A DNA stretch of 64,000 nucleotides, taken from positions 58,450 through 122,449 of the forward strand of contig NZ_JADPEG010000001.1 in the NCBI RefSeq assembly GCF_015667585.1, given 5' to 3'. This document shows, piece by piece, positions 6,552 to 15,021 of the stretch. The notes beneath the pieces are model-generated. The model was not told the origin of the DNA, searched no databases, and was given only the letters and a program-made list of their open reading frames with translations. The number at the start of each line of letters is the position of its first letter. The stretch's first letter is position 1. The stretch is from Clostridium sp. D33t1_170424_F3. Its GTDB lineage: Bacteria > Bacillota > Clostridia > Oscillospirales > Acutalibacteraceae. Both the position numbers and the translations under genes were made by a program.

Positions 6552-7890
6552 TGTTTTTTACCCCAATCAGCTGCATTCCACTGTGGTTGCTGCGGACCTG
6601 CTTTAAATTATGATGCGGCAGAATACACTTTTGAAAACCGAGTCGGAACGCCTCACTGATCCTGGCATCCGCGCTGGAAACCGACCGTAATTCTCCTGCC
6701 AGTCCCACTTCTCCAAATACAACGGCGTCTTCACTGAGAGGAACATCTTTCAAGCTGGAAACCAGTGCCATTGCTACTGCAAGATCTGCGGCAGGCTCGT
6801 CCAGCCGCAACCCGCCAACGACATTCAGATATGCGTCTAAGTTAGAAAAATAGTAACCGGCACGTTTTTCCAGAACGGCCAACAGCAAAGACATTCGGTT
6901 ATAATCAAAGCCAGTCGCCATCCTGCGCGGATTTCCAAACCCGGTGGTGGAAGCCAATCCCTGGATTTCTGCGAGAATGGGGCGTGAACCCTCTATGACG
7001 CAGGTGACGCAGGTTCCGGATACGTGGATCGGCCGGCCGGACAACATTGCCAGGGACGGGTTGTCCACCTGCTGCAACCCGCTGTCTCCCATATCAAACA
7101 CACCGATTTCATTCGTTGATCCATACCGGTTTTTTACTGCCCTTAAAATACGATATGGCATTTGACGGTCCCCTTCGAAGTACAGGACTGCATCGACGAT
7201 ATGCTCCAGGACCTTTGGGCCTGCAATCGCTCCATCTTTGTTTACATGGCCTACTAATATAGTGGGAATCTCAAGAGCCTTAGCCGTGTGCATCAATGCA
7301 TTGGTACATTCCCTCACCTGTGTGACGCTTCCCGGGGAAGAATTCAAATCAGTAAAATTCATAGTTTGTATGGAGTCGATCATTACCAGGTCCGGTTTAT
7401 CGCAGCGAATTTGCTCCATGACATTCTGCACGTCGGTTTCCGTTAAAATGTAAAGGTTTTCGCTGTTTACTCCCAGGCGGGTCGCGCGCAGCTTAATTTG
7501 CCGGCTGGATTCCTCTCCCGATACATATAAAATACGCAGGGATTGTCCCAGATATTCGCAGATTTGCAACAGAATGGTCGATTTACCAATGCCCGGTTCA
7601 CCGCTGATTAAAATAAGGGAACCTTTGACAATACCGCCGCCCAGCACACGATCCAGCTCTGTCAGCCCGGTGTGATACCGGGCTTCTTCCGTTGTATCTA
7701 TATTGTTAATTGCCACTGGCCGGATAGAGCTTTGATTCGATGCGGAAAGGCCGCTTCTTTGTGGAACTGCCTCTTTGATTTCCTCTGTCATACAATTCCA
7801 CTGGCCACAACCCGGACATTTTCCATACCACTTAGCCGATTCAAACCCACATTCCGTACATCTATATACATTTTTGATTTTTTGTGCCAT
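6520..7890 (-). CDS. radA: DNA repair protein RadA/Sms
   Basis: 456 residues, normal family length. A C4 zinc ribbon at residues 11-28 (CTEC...CPGC) is followed by a RecA-like ATPase with Walker A GEPGIGKST, the RadA-specific KNRYGSTNEIGVF motif and a C-terminal Lon-protease-like domain (LRLDEPAADLAVAMAL). RadA is a branch-migrating helicase that processes recombination intermediates and, in naturally competent relatives, helps DNA integration. Its 3' end converges with the DUF1540-like gene. A CwlD-like gene lies upstream on the same strand, 72 bp away. Confidence 0.97.
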   Translation of the reverse strand: MAQKIKNVYRCTECGFESAKWYGKCPGCGQWNCMTEEIKEAVPQRSGLSASNQSSIRPVAINNIDTTEEARYHTGLTELDRVLGGGIVKGSLILISGEPGIGKSTILLQICEYLGQSLRILYVSGEESSRQIKLRATRLGVNSENLYILTETDVQNVMEQIRCDKPDLVMIDSIQTMNFTDLNSSPGSVTQVRECTNALMHTAKALEIPTILVGHVNKDGAIAGPKVLEHIVDAVLYFEGDRQMPYRILRAVKNRYGSTNEIGVFDMGDSGLQQVDNPSLAMLSGRPIHVSGTCVTCVIEGSRPILAEIQGLASTTGFGNPRRMATGFDYNRMSLLLAVLEKRAGYYFSNLDAYLNVVGGLRLDEPAADLAVAMALVSSLKDVPLSEDAVVFGEVGLAGELRSVSSADARISEAFRLGFQKCILPHHNLKQVRSNHSGMQLIGVKNIKEAFEALAE

Positions 7891-7962
7891 TTTGTCTGCC
7901 TCGTTCCCTATGTATTTCTTTACATTATACGGGAGGCTGACTGTGAAAACAAGACAAAGGTT

Positions 7963-8685
7963 CTAGTGAATCGATTGATAGTAGTCTAAAAATCCGTTAT
8001 ATATAGCAAAAGCCATTTGTTCCTGGTATTGCGGATCATTTAAACGCTGTGCTTCACTTTCGTTTGAGAGGAAACCACACTCCACCAAAACAGCGGGAAC
8101 CTTTGTATTCCAAAGTAAATAGATGGAACTGGTCGCCGGTTTGCACTCCCGGGTATTTTCAGGTTGTAAAAGAGGAACTACTCTTGCCCGGATATTCTCC
8201 GCCAGCGTTTTGCTGTCCGGATGGTGGTTGGAATAAAACACCTGTGTGCCGTAATACCGGCTGCTGGTAAAATGATTCTGATGAATGCTCAGAAATATGC
8301 AGTCGCCTTGTTCTTCAATCACCTTCAGCCGGTTGTGAATATCAGAAACTTTACGTTCTTTTACCGTATCCAGTGCAGTGTCGCCAATCGAAACGTCTTC
8401 ATCGCGGGTCATTACCACACGAAAGCCCGACAATTCAAACATCTTTTGCAGCTTCAAGGAAATTGCGAGGTTGATGTCCTTTTCCAACATTTTGGATACG
8501 CCTTCCGCGCCGCCGTCCTCCCCGCCATGGCCTGGATCCAGAACAATGACCGGCTGTTCTTTTGCCGCAAGATTAGACGCCATTTCGTCAATCTTCTGGT
8601 AGGATAAATAAGATAGCAGCAGAAAAATCAGGCAGCAGATAATTAAAACCGCGACCGGGGCAAAATATCCTTTACGTCCCTCCAA
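7963..8685 (-). CDS. cwlD: N-acetylmuramoyl-L-alanine amidase, CwlD-like
   Basis: 240 residues from a TTG at 8685 that follows GAGGTGATTACA at ideal spacing. The longer ATG frame (8721) lacks this. A signal anchor (APVAVLIICCLIFLLLSYL) precedes an Amidase_3 domain: zinc ligands in LDPGHGGEDGG, a glutamate in MLEKDINL, the histidine in SIHQNHF, and the catalytic VLVECGFLSN. The size and single-domain layout fit CwlD, which strips stem peptides to make muramic-delta-lactam in spore cortex. A general wall amidase is the alternative. Sporulation genes elsewhere in the window support the CwlD reading. Confidence 0.88.
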   Translation of the reverse strand: MEGRKGYFAPVAVLIICCLIFLLLSYLSYQKIDEMASNLAAKEQPVIVLDPGHGGEDGGAEGVSKMLEKDINLAISLKLQKMFELSGFRVVMTRDEDVSIGDTALDTVKERKVSDIHNRLKVIEEQGDCIFLSIHQNHFTSSRYYGTQVFYSNHHPDSKTLAENIRARVVPLLQPENTRECKPATSSIYLLWNTKVPAVLVECGFLSNESEAQRLNDPQYQEQMAFAIYNGFLDYYQSIH

Positions 8686-9104
8686 TGTAATCACCTCACA
8701 TGGAATATATATGTGAAGCAAAACATTGTATGCCTTGGGATAGAAAAACGGCGTTATAATTCATATAAAGTTTTATATTTTAGCCTTGATTTTTTTGTAT
8801 TTGTATAAACTGCTCGCTTACTTTAATAGAAAAAGCCAGTTGGTGTAATGATTAGATAAAAATTGTCTGCAAATTTATCACTTTGTTTTTCATAAGGGCC
8901 TTCCCAAACAGGACAACTTCTTATATAATAGAATAGAATGTTTCCGCATCTGAGCATGAATTTGAACGGAGCAAATGGAGGCCCGACGGCTTATTTTCTA
9001 AGTCGCAGCCCTATTTTTTTGCAGTTTCAAAGTTTTTTTTAATTTTTTTAAAATGGATGCAATAAAAACAATGAGTTTTTCATTATGTTGATAGAGGGAT
9101 GAAA
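8686..9104. promoter_or_regulatory. Divergent intergenic region, cwlD / sigma factor
   Basis: About 420 bp of AT-rich sequence between divergent genes. On the plus strand TATAAT at 8924-8929 is a likely -10 element, but no good -35 is seen. It lies ~175 bp before the sigma gene, leaving a long leader. A run of T and A tracts near 9015-9050 precedes AGAGGG at 9093-9098. No RNA family was recognised. Confidence 0.35.
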
Positions 9105-9668
9105 ATGTTGGTTCCAGGAAACCGGGACAACAGGAAAAAGGAACAGCTGACAGACACGCTCATGCGTGAGGTCGCAAACGGTGACAGGACCGCTTTTGAA
9201 GAACTGTACCGCATGACGCAAAATTCTGTTTACTGTTATCTTTTGTCCATTGTCAAAAGCCACTCGACTGCGGAGGATTTGATGCAGGATACCTATCTCT
9301 CCATCCGTAAGTCGATACAACATTATATTCCTCAAGGAAAGCCCCTGGCGTGGATTTTTACGATTGCTAAAAATCTGGCCTATATGGAGCTTCGCCGGGT
9401 CCAAAAGCAGGAGACCTCCGATTTTTCTGACGAGGAAAATCAAATCGGAGTCGACGTGATTTCCAGCACTGTAGACAATCTGGTATTGAAGAAGGCGCTG
9501 GAGATCCTGAATGAACAGGAACGGAAAATTGTTCTGTTACACGTAACCCAAGGGTTTAAGTTCAGAGAAGTTTCCTCCCTGCTTGCGATTCCGCTTGGCA
9601 CAGTTCTTTCCTGTTACAACAGAGCGATTAAAAAGCTTAATAAAGCAGTAAATGAAAGCTCTGGCTGA
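9105..9668 (+). CDS. ECF-type RNA polymerase sigma factor
   Basis: 187 residues from the ATG at 9105, which is six bases after AGAGGG. An ATG at 9099 is too close to the site. Region 2 spans roughly residues 20-95 (DRTAFEELYRMTQNSVYCYL, AEDLMQDTYLSI, PLAWIFTIAKNLAYMELRR). Region 4 spans residues ~125-180 with a helix-turn-helix (FREVSSLLAIPLGTVLSCYN). It directs a small regulon in response to an envelope signal. The RsgI-like membrane protein that follows is the presumed anti-sigma factor. Confidence 0.9.
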   Translation: MLVPGNRDNRKKEQLTDTLMREVANGDRTAFEELYRMTQNSVYCYLLSIVKSHSTAEDLMQDTYLSIRKSIQHYIPQGKPLAWIFTIAKNLAYMELRRVQKQETSDFSDEENQIGVDVISSTVDNLVLKKALEILNEQERKIVLLHVTQGFKFREVSSLLAIPLGTVLSCYNRAIKKLNKAVNESSG

Positions 9669-9723
9669 TTTTTGGATCTTGGTCTAAGCACTGTCTACAA
9701 GGAATGTAGGTGCGTATGAGACT

Positions 9724-11025
9724 ATGACAAGAAAAGAAATGAAGCAATCCTTGAAGAATGCCGTTCTGACAGCTACTCCCGATGTACTGGGCGAGATCCT
9801 GGCAGTACAAAATGATTACGCTGTTGTGGAGTTTAAAAAGGAGAGCAAACCCAAATCGCATATCTCCTTTAGAATGGCTAGTTGTGCGATTGCTGCGGCG
9901 TTTATGTTGATTATCGGTATCTTCTATATAGTACAGCCTACAGTAGATTCCATCGTCAGCATCGACGTTAACCCTGGTATTGAGCTATCTGTGGATCCTC
10001 AGGATACGGTGGTGAAATACAGGGCGCTGAATGAAGACGCCGTAAAAGTTTTGGACGGTATGAACCTGCAAGGGACTGAGTTGGGAGTTGCCACGGATGA
10101 AATTATCGATTCGATGATTCACAAAGGGTATTTGTCCCCAGAAAGTCCAGAAAACACAATTCTGATCTCTGTAGCCAATGATGATGCCCAAAAGGCGCAG
10201 CGGTTGCAAAACAAGCTTACCACCAGTGTTGACAGCACTTTGAAGCGGAACAATGCGAAAGCAACGATTCTGCAGCAAAATGAATCCTTGACAGACGATG
10301 TCAAATCCCTTGCCAAGGAAAACAACATTTCGGTAGGAAAAGCAGATTTTGTAAAAAAACTTGCGGCAACGGACGAAAGTCTGAATACCCAGGACCTCGC
10401 TGCCATGTCCATCAAAGAGCTCACCTCTCTGGTAGATATTCATCAGATTGAACTAAGCGGTGTTGTTACAACAGATACCTCTTCTGAAGAGCCGGCGGAT
10501 AATGATTTTGTATCGGATGGCGACGATATCATTGTCAAAGATCCTCCCCCATCGGAACCGGAATCTGATAACAGCTCGAGCAGTTCTTCTCCGGATAAAA
10601 AGCCGGATAAGAAGCCGGGTAGTGACAACGACGACACGGTCAAGGACAGCGGTATCCCTCCGGTAACACCTCCAGAAAGCAGCGAGCCTGCCGAGGAAGA
10701 GCCGTCGGAGAACAGCAGTTCGGCAGTAACCAGTGATCCAACAGGTGCCCCCCCTATCGGTGATCCGGATCAAAACGTACTCATAGAGGAAGGCAATATC
10801 GGCCCCTATTGTGAGTATTGTGGAAACTTGCTTTCCATCTGTGAAGGCAAATGTGACCAGTCCGAAGGAAAACAGTTTTGTCAAAATTGTGGTCAATTAC
10901 TTTCTGTTTGCAATGGCGCCTGTACTGAGGCGGTAGAGCCTGTACAGCCATCGTCAGTTGCGGAAGGCAATTTGGGCAAGAATCCTGGCAGCATCGAAGG
11001 TGCAGTAATGCAAAAGGGTACATAA
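9724..11025 (+). CDS. RsgI-like transmembrane anti-sigma factor with Cys modules
   Basis: 433 residues in four parts. A cytoplasmic head (1-54) presumably holds the sigma factor. One membrane segment follows (~55-72, CAIAAAFMLIIGIFYIV). Next is the extracytoplasmic RsgI middle domain (SIVSIDVNPGIELSVD... and an all-alpha part to ~245). Last is a long acidic Ser/Pro/Asp linker (250-350) ending in two copies of a C-x2-C-x7-C-x3-C module (YCEYCGNLLSICEGKC and FCQNCGQLLSVCNGAC). RsgI proteins often carry C-terminal carbohydrate-sensing domains. Here the sensor position is taken by the cysteine modules, which look metal-binding or redox-active. The signal is unknown. It is likely co-transcribed with the sigma gene 55 bp upstream. 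Confidence 0.85.
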   Translation: MTRKEMKQSLKNAVLTATPDVLGEILAVQNDYAVVEFKKESKPKSHISFRMASCAIAAAFMLIIGIFYIVQPTVDSIVSIDVNPGIELSVDPQDTVVKYRALNEDAVKVLDGMNLQGTELGVATDEIIDSMIHKGYLSPESPENTILISVANDDAQKAQRLQNKLTTSVDSTLKRNNAKATILQQNESLTDDVKSLAKENNISVGKADFVKKLAATDESLNTQDLAAMSIKELTSLVDIHQIELSGVVTTDTSSEEPADNDFVSDGDDIIVKDPPPSEPESDNSSSSSSPDKKPDKKPGSDNDDTVKDSGIPPVTPPESSEPAEEEPSENSSSAVTSDPTGAPPIGDPDQNVLIEEGNIGPYCEYCGNLLSICEGKCDQSEGKQFCQNCGQLLSVCNGACTEAVEPVQPSSVAEGNLGKNPGSIEGAVMQKGT

Positions 11026-11036
11026 AGTACCTCCAT

Positions 11037-11078
11037 AAAGAAGAAGCTATGGTAAGTTTCCATAGCTTCTTCTTTTTT
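11037..11078 (+). terminator. Terminator after the anti-sigma gene
   Basis: A 16-bp stem (11037-11052 with 11060-11075) with a 7-nt loop and a run of Ts ends the sigma/anti-sigma operon. Confidence 0.9.
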
Positions 11079-11157
11079 GTACCAAAATCAACAAATGTGG
11101 TAATACGATTCCGGCTGAAATCAATGGGTATAGAATTTCAGTTTACAACTAAGGTAA

Positions 11158-11200
11158 TATAAAAACGGGCTCTTCCGCTATGAATCGGAAGAGCTCGTTT
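11158..11200 (-). terminator. Terminator after the NSS transporter
   Basis: 15-bp stem with one mismatch (11163-11177 with 11186-11200), loop of 8, followed on the minus strand by a T-run. It lies 10 bp beyond the transporter stop. Confidence 0.85.
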
Positions 11201-11210
11201 TCTGTTTCAC

Positions 11211-12593
11211 TTACCCAAACAGATTTGGGAAAAACTTTGCAAGATATCCCTGAACAAAGATAGCTAGAACGATCAGCGGCAGAATAAACGTCACATAAAA
11301 ACGAATCCATTTGGGGAACTTCATACCTTTGCCTGTATTGGCCTCTGTAAGGAAATTCTTCCAACCCCAGCCGCCTTTGGATACGCAGAAAAGCAGATAC
11401 ACAAGCGATCCCAATGGAAGCAGGTTATTGCTGACAATAAAATCTTCAATATCCATGATATTACTTCCCGGCCCCATCGGCTGGATACCGCTTAACAGAT
11501 TGAAGCCCAGAACGCAGGGCAGCGAGAAGATAATGACAATTACAATATTAACCAAAACCGCTTTTTTACGGCTCCAGTTCCACAAATCCAGCGCATAGGA
11601 AATAATGTTTTCGAAGACGGCGATGATGGTGGACAGCGCGGCAAAAGACATAAATACAAAGAAGAAGGAACCCCAAATCCTGCCCCCTGCCATGGAGTTA
11701 AACACGTTGGGAAGCGTTATGAAAATCAGATTTGGACCGCTGTCCGGGCTCACGCCGAACGCAAAACAGGCGGGAAAAATGATTAATCCGGCAACCAGAG
11801 CCACGCCGGTATCCAACAGCGTTACATTGATTGCTTCACCGGCCAGCGACCGTTCTTTTCCGATGTAGCTTCCAAAAATTGCAATGGAACCGATTCCAAG
11901 GCTCAATGTAAAGAATGCTTGTCCCATCGCCGCAAAGATCGTATTGGATATACCGTTCTCTGCAAGCTTTCCAAAGTCCGGATACAGATAGAAACGCAAG
12001 CCCTCTTGCGCGCCGGGCAGTGTAACCGACCGAATCGCCAACAGGATCATAATGATAAACAAGCTGACCATCATGACCTTGGTTACCTTTTCAACGCCCT
12101 TCTGCAGACCAAACGAGCAAATTCCAAAACAAAGTACAACCACAAAGATCATTGCAATTGTCATAATACCAGGGCTCTGTGTGATCTGTTGGAACGCGCC
12201 TTGCACTTGGTCTTTATTTAATCCTTCAAAATCTCCGCGCAGCATTTTAATAAAATAAATAAACATCCATCCGCCAATAGTGGTATAGAACATCATTAAA
12301 AGATAGTTGCCAAACATTGCAAAGTATTTATGAAGATGCCACTTTGTACCTTTTGGTTCCAATACATCAAACGAAAGCGCCGCACTTTTCTGGCTTGCAC
12401 GTCCTACGGAAAATTCCATTACCATGATGGGTAAGCCCAGTATTAATAGAAAGAACAAATAAATCAGAACAAAAGCCGCGCCTCCATACTGTCCTGTCAC
12501 ATATGGGAACCTCCAAACGTTTCCCAACCCGATTGCGCAGCCTGCGGATATCAACAGAAATCCAAGCCGCGAAGAGAACTTTTCACGCTGCAT
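11211..12593 (-). CDS. Sodium-dependent (NSS family) amino acid transporter
   Basis: 460-residue polytopic membrane protein of the neurotransmitter:sodium symporter family (LeuT/MhsT/TnaT-like). The first segment carries the family signature GCAIGLGNVWRFPY, which lines the sodium and substrate site. About 11-12 hydrophobic segments follow, with GQAFFTLSLGIG as the segment-6 motif. The length is normal for bacterial members. It most likely imports a neutral or aromatic amino acid with sodium. The substrate cannot be read from the sequence. It stands alone with its own terminator. Confidence 0.92.
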   Translation of the reverse strand: MQREKFSSRLGFLLISAGCAIGLGNVWRFPYVTGQYGGAAFVLIYLFFLLILGLPIMVMEFSVGRASQKSAALSFDVLEPKGTKWHLHKYFAMFGNYLLMMFYTTIGGWMFIYFIKMLRGDFEGLNKDQVQGAFQQITQSPGIMTIAMIFVVVLCFGICSFGLQKGVEKVTKVMMVSLFIIMILLAIRSVTLPGAQEGLRFYLYPDFGKLAENGISNTIFAAMGQAFFTLSLGIGSIAIFGSYIGKERSLAGEAINVTLLDTGVALVAGLIIFPACFAFGVSPDSGPNLIFITLPNVFNSMAGGRIWGSFFFVFMSFAALSTIIAVFENIISYALDLWNWSRKKAVLVNIVIVIIFSLPCVLGFNLLSGIQPMGPGSNIMDIEDFIVSNNLLPLGSLVYLLFCVSKGGWGWKNFLTEANTGKGMKFPKWIRFYVTFILPLIVLAIFVQGYLAKFFPNLFG

Positions 12594-12750
12594 GTTAAAA
12601 CTCCTTTACGCTCCTCATTTTCCCCATTAACCGCATATTCTATGTATCGTCACATTCCGCATCTGCACATGGGGAATTTTATTATATACAATCTTCCCAA
12701 TGTTATTTTACGAAACAAGCAACTATCTTGTTTCTATACAAAATTTTTCA

Positions 12751-12780
12751 TTGAAGTTTACTATATTACTATGTTACAAT
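12751..12780 (+). promoter_or_regulatory. Promoter of the Rrf2 regulator
   Basis: TTGAAG, 18-bp spacer, TACAAT, 26 bp before the Rrf2 start. AGAGGAGG at 12793-12800 is the ribosome site. Confidence 0.6.
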
Positions 12781-12806
12781 AGAGGTAATCTGAGAGGAGG
12801 ATTCCC

Positions 12807-13250
12807 ATGAAAATATCGACCAAAGGACGTTATGCGCTGCGCTTGATGTTGGAACTGGCAGAGCAGTACGACGCATCCTATATATCCATAAAAGACATTT
12901 CCACCCGGCAGGCAATATCCGGTAAATATCTGGAGCAAATCATCGGTCAGCTGACGAAAGCCGGTTATGTCAAAAGTGCAAGAGGCGCTAACGGCGGGTA
13001 TCACCTGACCAAACCGCCAGAAGCCTATACCGTCGGCATGATTCTAAGACTGGCGGAAGGCAGCCTTTCCCCCGTCGCCTGTCTGGATACACCGGAAAAT
13101 CCCTGTGCCCGCGCAGATACCTGTGTGACGCTGGAGGTCTGGATGAAGCTGAAGGATGCCATTGACAACGTGGTAGATCACATTACCCTGCAAGACCTTC
13201 TGGATCGGAAACATGCGATTGCAGAAAAAGAAAATTGCAGGGACTCTTGA
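12807..13250 (+). CDS. Rrf2-family transcription regulator (CymR/IscR type)
   Basis: 147 residues. An N-terminal winged helix (KISTKGRYALRLMLELA, and recognition helix ISGKYLEQIIGQLTKAG with ARGANGGYHL wing) is followed by a cysteine triad C-x8-C-x5-C near residues 92-106, as in IscR, which binds an Fe-S cluster there. The downstream metY and cysteine-rich leader make a CymR-like role in sulfur control attractive. CymR itself lacks the full triad, so an iron-sulfur or cysteine sensor are both possible. The next promoter begins on its stop codon and carries a dyad that could be its operator. Confidence 0.88.
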   Translation: MKISTKGRYALRLMLELAEQYDASYISIKDISTRQAISGKYLEQIIGQLTKAGYVKSARGANGGYHLTKPPEAYTVGMILRLAEGSLSPVACLDTPENPCARADTCVTLEVWMKLKDAIDNVVDHITLQDLLDRKHAIAEKENCRDS

Positions 13251-13274
13251 CAAATCCTGTAATCTGCGTATAAT
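13247..13274 (+). promoter_or_regulatory. Promoter of the leader peptide-metY unit
   Basis: Consensus TTGACA (13247-13252, overlapping the Rrf2 stop codon), 16-bp spacer, consensus TATAAT (13269-13274). Such a strong promoter implies that expression is limited afterwards by the operator and leader. Confidence 0.85.
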
Positions 13275-13291
13275 AGCATTATCCAATAAAT

Positions 13292-13310
13292 TCCTATTAT
13301 TTTTATAGGA
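13292..13310 (+). promoter_or_regulatory. Probable Rrf2 operator dyad
   Basis: TCCTAT and ATAGGA are separated by 7 AT-only bases and lie just after the expected transcription start. The half-site resembles the TTCC...GGAA dyads of CymR-type regulators. Binding here would block early transcription of the metY unit by the Rrf2 protein encoded next door. Confidence 0.55.
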
Positions 13311-13335
13311 TTACTATGTTAAGGAGGGATGCAGC

Positions 13336-13425
13336 GTGACGACTTATTCTGTAAGGCGACTGCTATGCAGTCGTATGGTGCTGGCTCGAATGTGCCGCTG
13401 CATTTCTTTCTGTACTTTTATATGA
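13336..13425 (+). CDS. Cysteine-rich leader peptide (29 codons)
   Basis: GTG at 13336 lies 8 bp after a perfect AAGGAGG. The peptide has four cysteines (positions 11, 20, 22, 26) and five arginines, in RRLLCSRM and RMCRCISFC. It lies between a strong promoter and metY, about 120 bp before metY. The Cys-dense codon run in a short, well-initiated frame ahead of a sulfur gene is the classic layout of a translation-dependent attenuator that senses charged tRNA-Cys. A similar principle is known for actinobacterial Cys-motif uORFs. The peptide need not be stable. It is too short for normal gene callers. Confidence 0.72.
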   Translation: MTTYSVRRLLCSRMVLARMCRCISFCTFI

Positions 13426-13517
13426 AAACAGTTGCGTTTTTCCAGTCTCTGAGCGATTTCCGATTGACCTTGCAGAAAATTTTTCTGTTGCGTTCAGAGG
13501 TAGAAAATTTGGATTAA
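13422..13517 (+). CDS. Possible second leader frame overlapping the first
   Basis: ATG at 13422 overlaps the TGA of the cysteine peptide (ATGA) and opens 31 codons ([12 protein letters not shown]... to ENLD) ending 25 bp before the metY start. No separate ribosome site is seen, so it could be read only by ribosomes that finish the first peptide. The region also contains CTCTGA/TCAGAG arms (13447-13452, 13494-13499) able to form an RNA stem. It may be a coupling frame or just spacer RNA. Confidence 0.3.
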   Translation: MKTVAFFQSLSDFRLTLQKIFLLRSEVENLD

Positions 13518-13542
13518 ATTTAAGAACGAAAGAGTGATTGCA

Positions 13543-14829
13543 ATGAGCCGCACCGATCATAAATGGAAATTTGAAACCTTACAATTGCACGCCGGGCAGG
13601 AAACGCCCGATCCGGCGACAGGCGCGCGTTGTGTGCCGATTTATCAGACAACCTCCTATGTATTTCAGGACTCCGCACAGGCTGAAGCGCGCTTTGCTTT
13701 AAGCGATCCCGGCAACATTTACTCCCGAATCACCAATCCCACCACCGACGTTTTTGAGCGGCGTATTGCCGCACTGGAAGGCGGCGCCGCAGCCTTGGCA
13801 ACGGCCTCTGGAGCCGCCGCAATTACATATGCGGTGCAAAACATTGCACAAGCGGGTGACCATATTGTCGCTGCAAACACGCTTTATGGCGGTACTTACA
13901 ACCTGTTTGCCCACACCCTTCCCTCATTCGGTATTACTACGACCTTTGTCAACCCGGATCAGATTGAAAATTTTGAGCGGGTAATTCAGCCCAACACCAA
14001 GGCGTTTTATTTGGAAACCCTGGGCAACCCCAATTGCAGTCTGATTGACATAGAAGCGGTTGCAGCTCTTGCCCACCGCAATGGAGTACCGCTCATTGTA
14101 GATAATACCTTTGCAACTCCGTACTTATTCCGCCCCATTGAGCACGGCGCGGATGTTGTAGTCCACTCCGCCACCAAATTCATCGGCGGTCACGGTACAT
14201 CTGTTGGCGGCGCGATCATCGATTCCGGCCGGTTCGACTGGACCGCCTCGGGGAAATTTCCGTGCCTGACGGAGCCTGATCCCAGTTACCACGGCATTCG
14301 TTTTACGGAAGCCTGCGGTTCCGCTGCATATATTACCCGCATTCGTACGGTACTGCTGCGTGATACCGGCGCAACGCTCAGCCCGTTTCATTCCTTCCTG
14401 TTTTTGCAGGGACTGGAGACGCTCTCTTTACGTGTGGAACGGCATGTGGAAAACACGGTTCGTGTAGTCGAAGCGCTGCAGAAGCATCCAAAGATTGAAC
14501 GCGTCAATCATCCCTCTCTGCCGGAAAGCCCTTATCATGCGCTGTACCAGAAGTATTTTCCAAACGGCGGCGGTTCTATCTTTACGGTAGAGATAAAGGG
14601 CGGCGCGGAGGAAGCCAAACAGTTTATAGACCGATTGCAGGTTTTCTCTCTGCTGGCCAATGTTGCAGACGTCAAATCCCTGGTCATTCACCCCGCCAGC
14701 ACCACGCATGCACAGTTGACGGAGGAGGCGCTGCAGCAGTCCGGAATCAAGCCGAACACGGTCCGTCTTTCCATTGGAACGGAGCATATCGACGATTTAT
14801 TGTACGATTTGGAGCAGGCGTTATCTTGA
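13543..14829 (+). CDS. metY: O-acetylhomoserine sulfhydrylase (MetY)
   Basis: 428 residues from ATG 13543 (a GTG at 13534 is in frame). It is a PLP enzyme of the Cys/Met metabolism family: fold-type I with LYGGTYNLF, the aspartate in [11 protein letters not shown], and the PLP lysine in [13 protein letters not shown]. The length of ~430 and the long insert around [15 protein letters not shown] favour O-acetylhomoserine sulfhydrylase (sulfide + O-acetylhomoserine to homocysteine) over cystathionine synthase. It is preceded by a cysteine leader and an Rrf2-type dyad rather than a SAM riboswitch. Confidence 0.93.
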   Translation: MSRTDHKWKFETLQLHAGQETPDPATGARCVPIYQTTSYVFQDSAQAEARFALSDPGNIYSRITNPTTDVFERRIAALEGGAAALATASGAAAITYAVQNIAQAGDHIVAANTLYGGTYNLFAHTLPSFGITTTFVNPDQIENFERVIQPNTKAFYLETLGNPNCSLIDIEAVAALAHRNGVPLIVDNTFATPYLFRPIEHGADVVVHSATKFIGGHGTSVGGAIIDSGRFDWTASGKFPCLTEPDPSYHGIRFTEACGSAAYITRIRTVLLRDTGATLSPFHSFLFLQGLETLSLRVERHVENTVRVVEALQKHPKIERVNHPSLPESPYHALYQKYFPNGGGSIFTVEIKGGAEEAKQFIDRLQVFSLLANVADVKSLVIHPASTTHAQLTEEALQQSGIKPNTVRLSIGTEHIDDLLYDLEQALS

Positions 14830-14847
14830 TTTTCCAAAACCTCTGAC

Positions 14848-14903
14848 ATAAGATGAAGTGAAATCCGTCGATTCCATGCGGATTTTATTTCATCTTATCT
14901 TTA
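14848..14903 (+). terminator. Terminator after metY
   Basis: A 20-bp stem with two G-T pairs (14848-14867 with 14879-14898), loop of 11, then CTTTATG. It separates metY from the metF operon. A TATAAT at 14911-14916 follows at once and is a likely -10 for metF, with no clear -35. Confidence 0.8.
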
Positions 14904-15021
14904 TGTATGTTATAATAATTTCATCTGTCTACGAAGCCTGTACAGCTGCAAACGAGACTCTTACAGGCCGAGCGTTCGGTACATAGCTTGATAAACCGTT
15001 AAAGAAAGGATGTATTCCATC

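Noticed and set aside
13329-13517. Single 62-residue gene upstream of metY
   Set aside because: The ribosome site is placed for the GTG at 13336 in another frame, which gives a cysteine-rich peptide; the 62-residue frame has its ATG too close to AAGGAGG.
14904-15021. SAM, SAH or THF riboswitch before metF
   Set aside because: A short GCCTGTA/TACAGGC stem is present but none of the conserved cores of these riboswitches was found.
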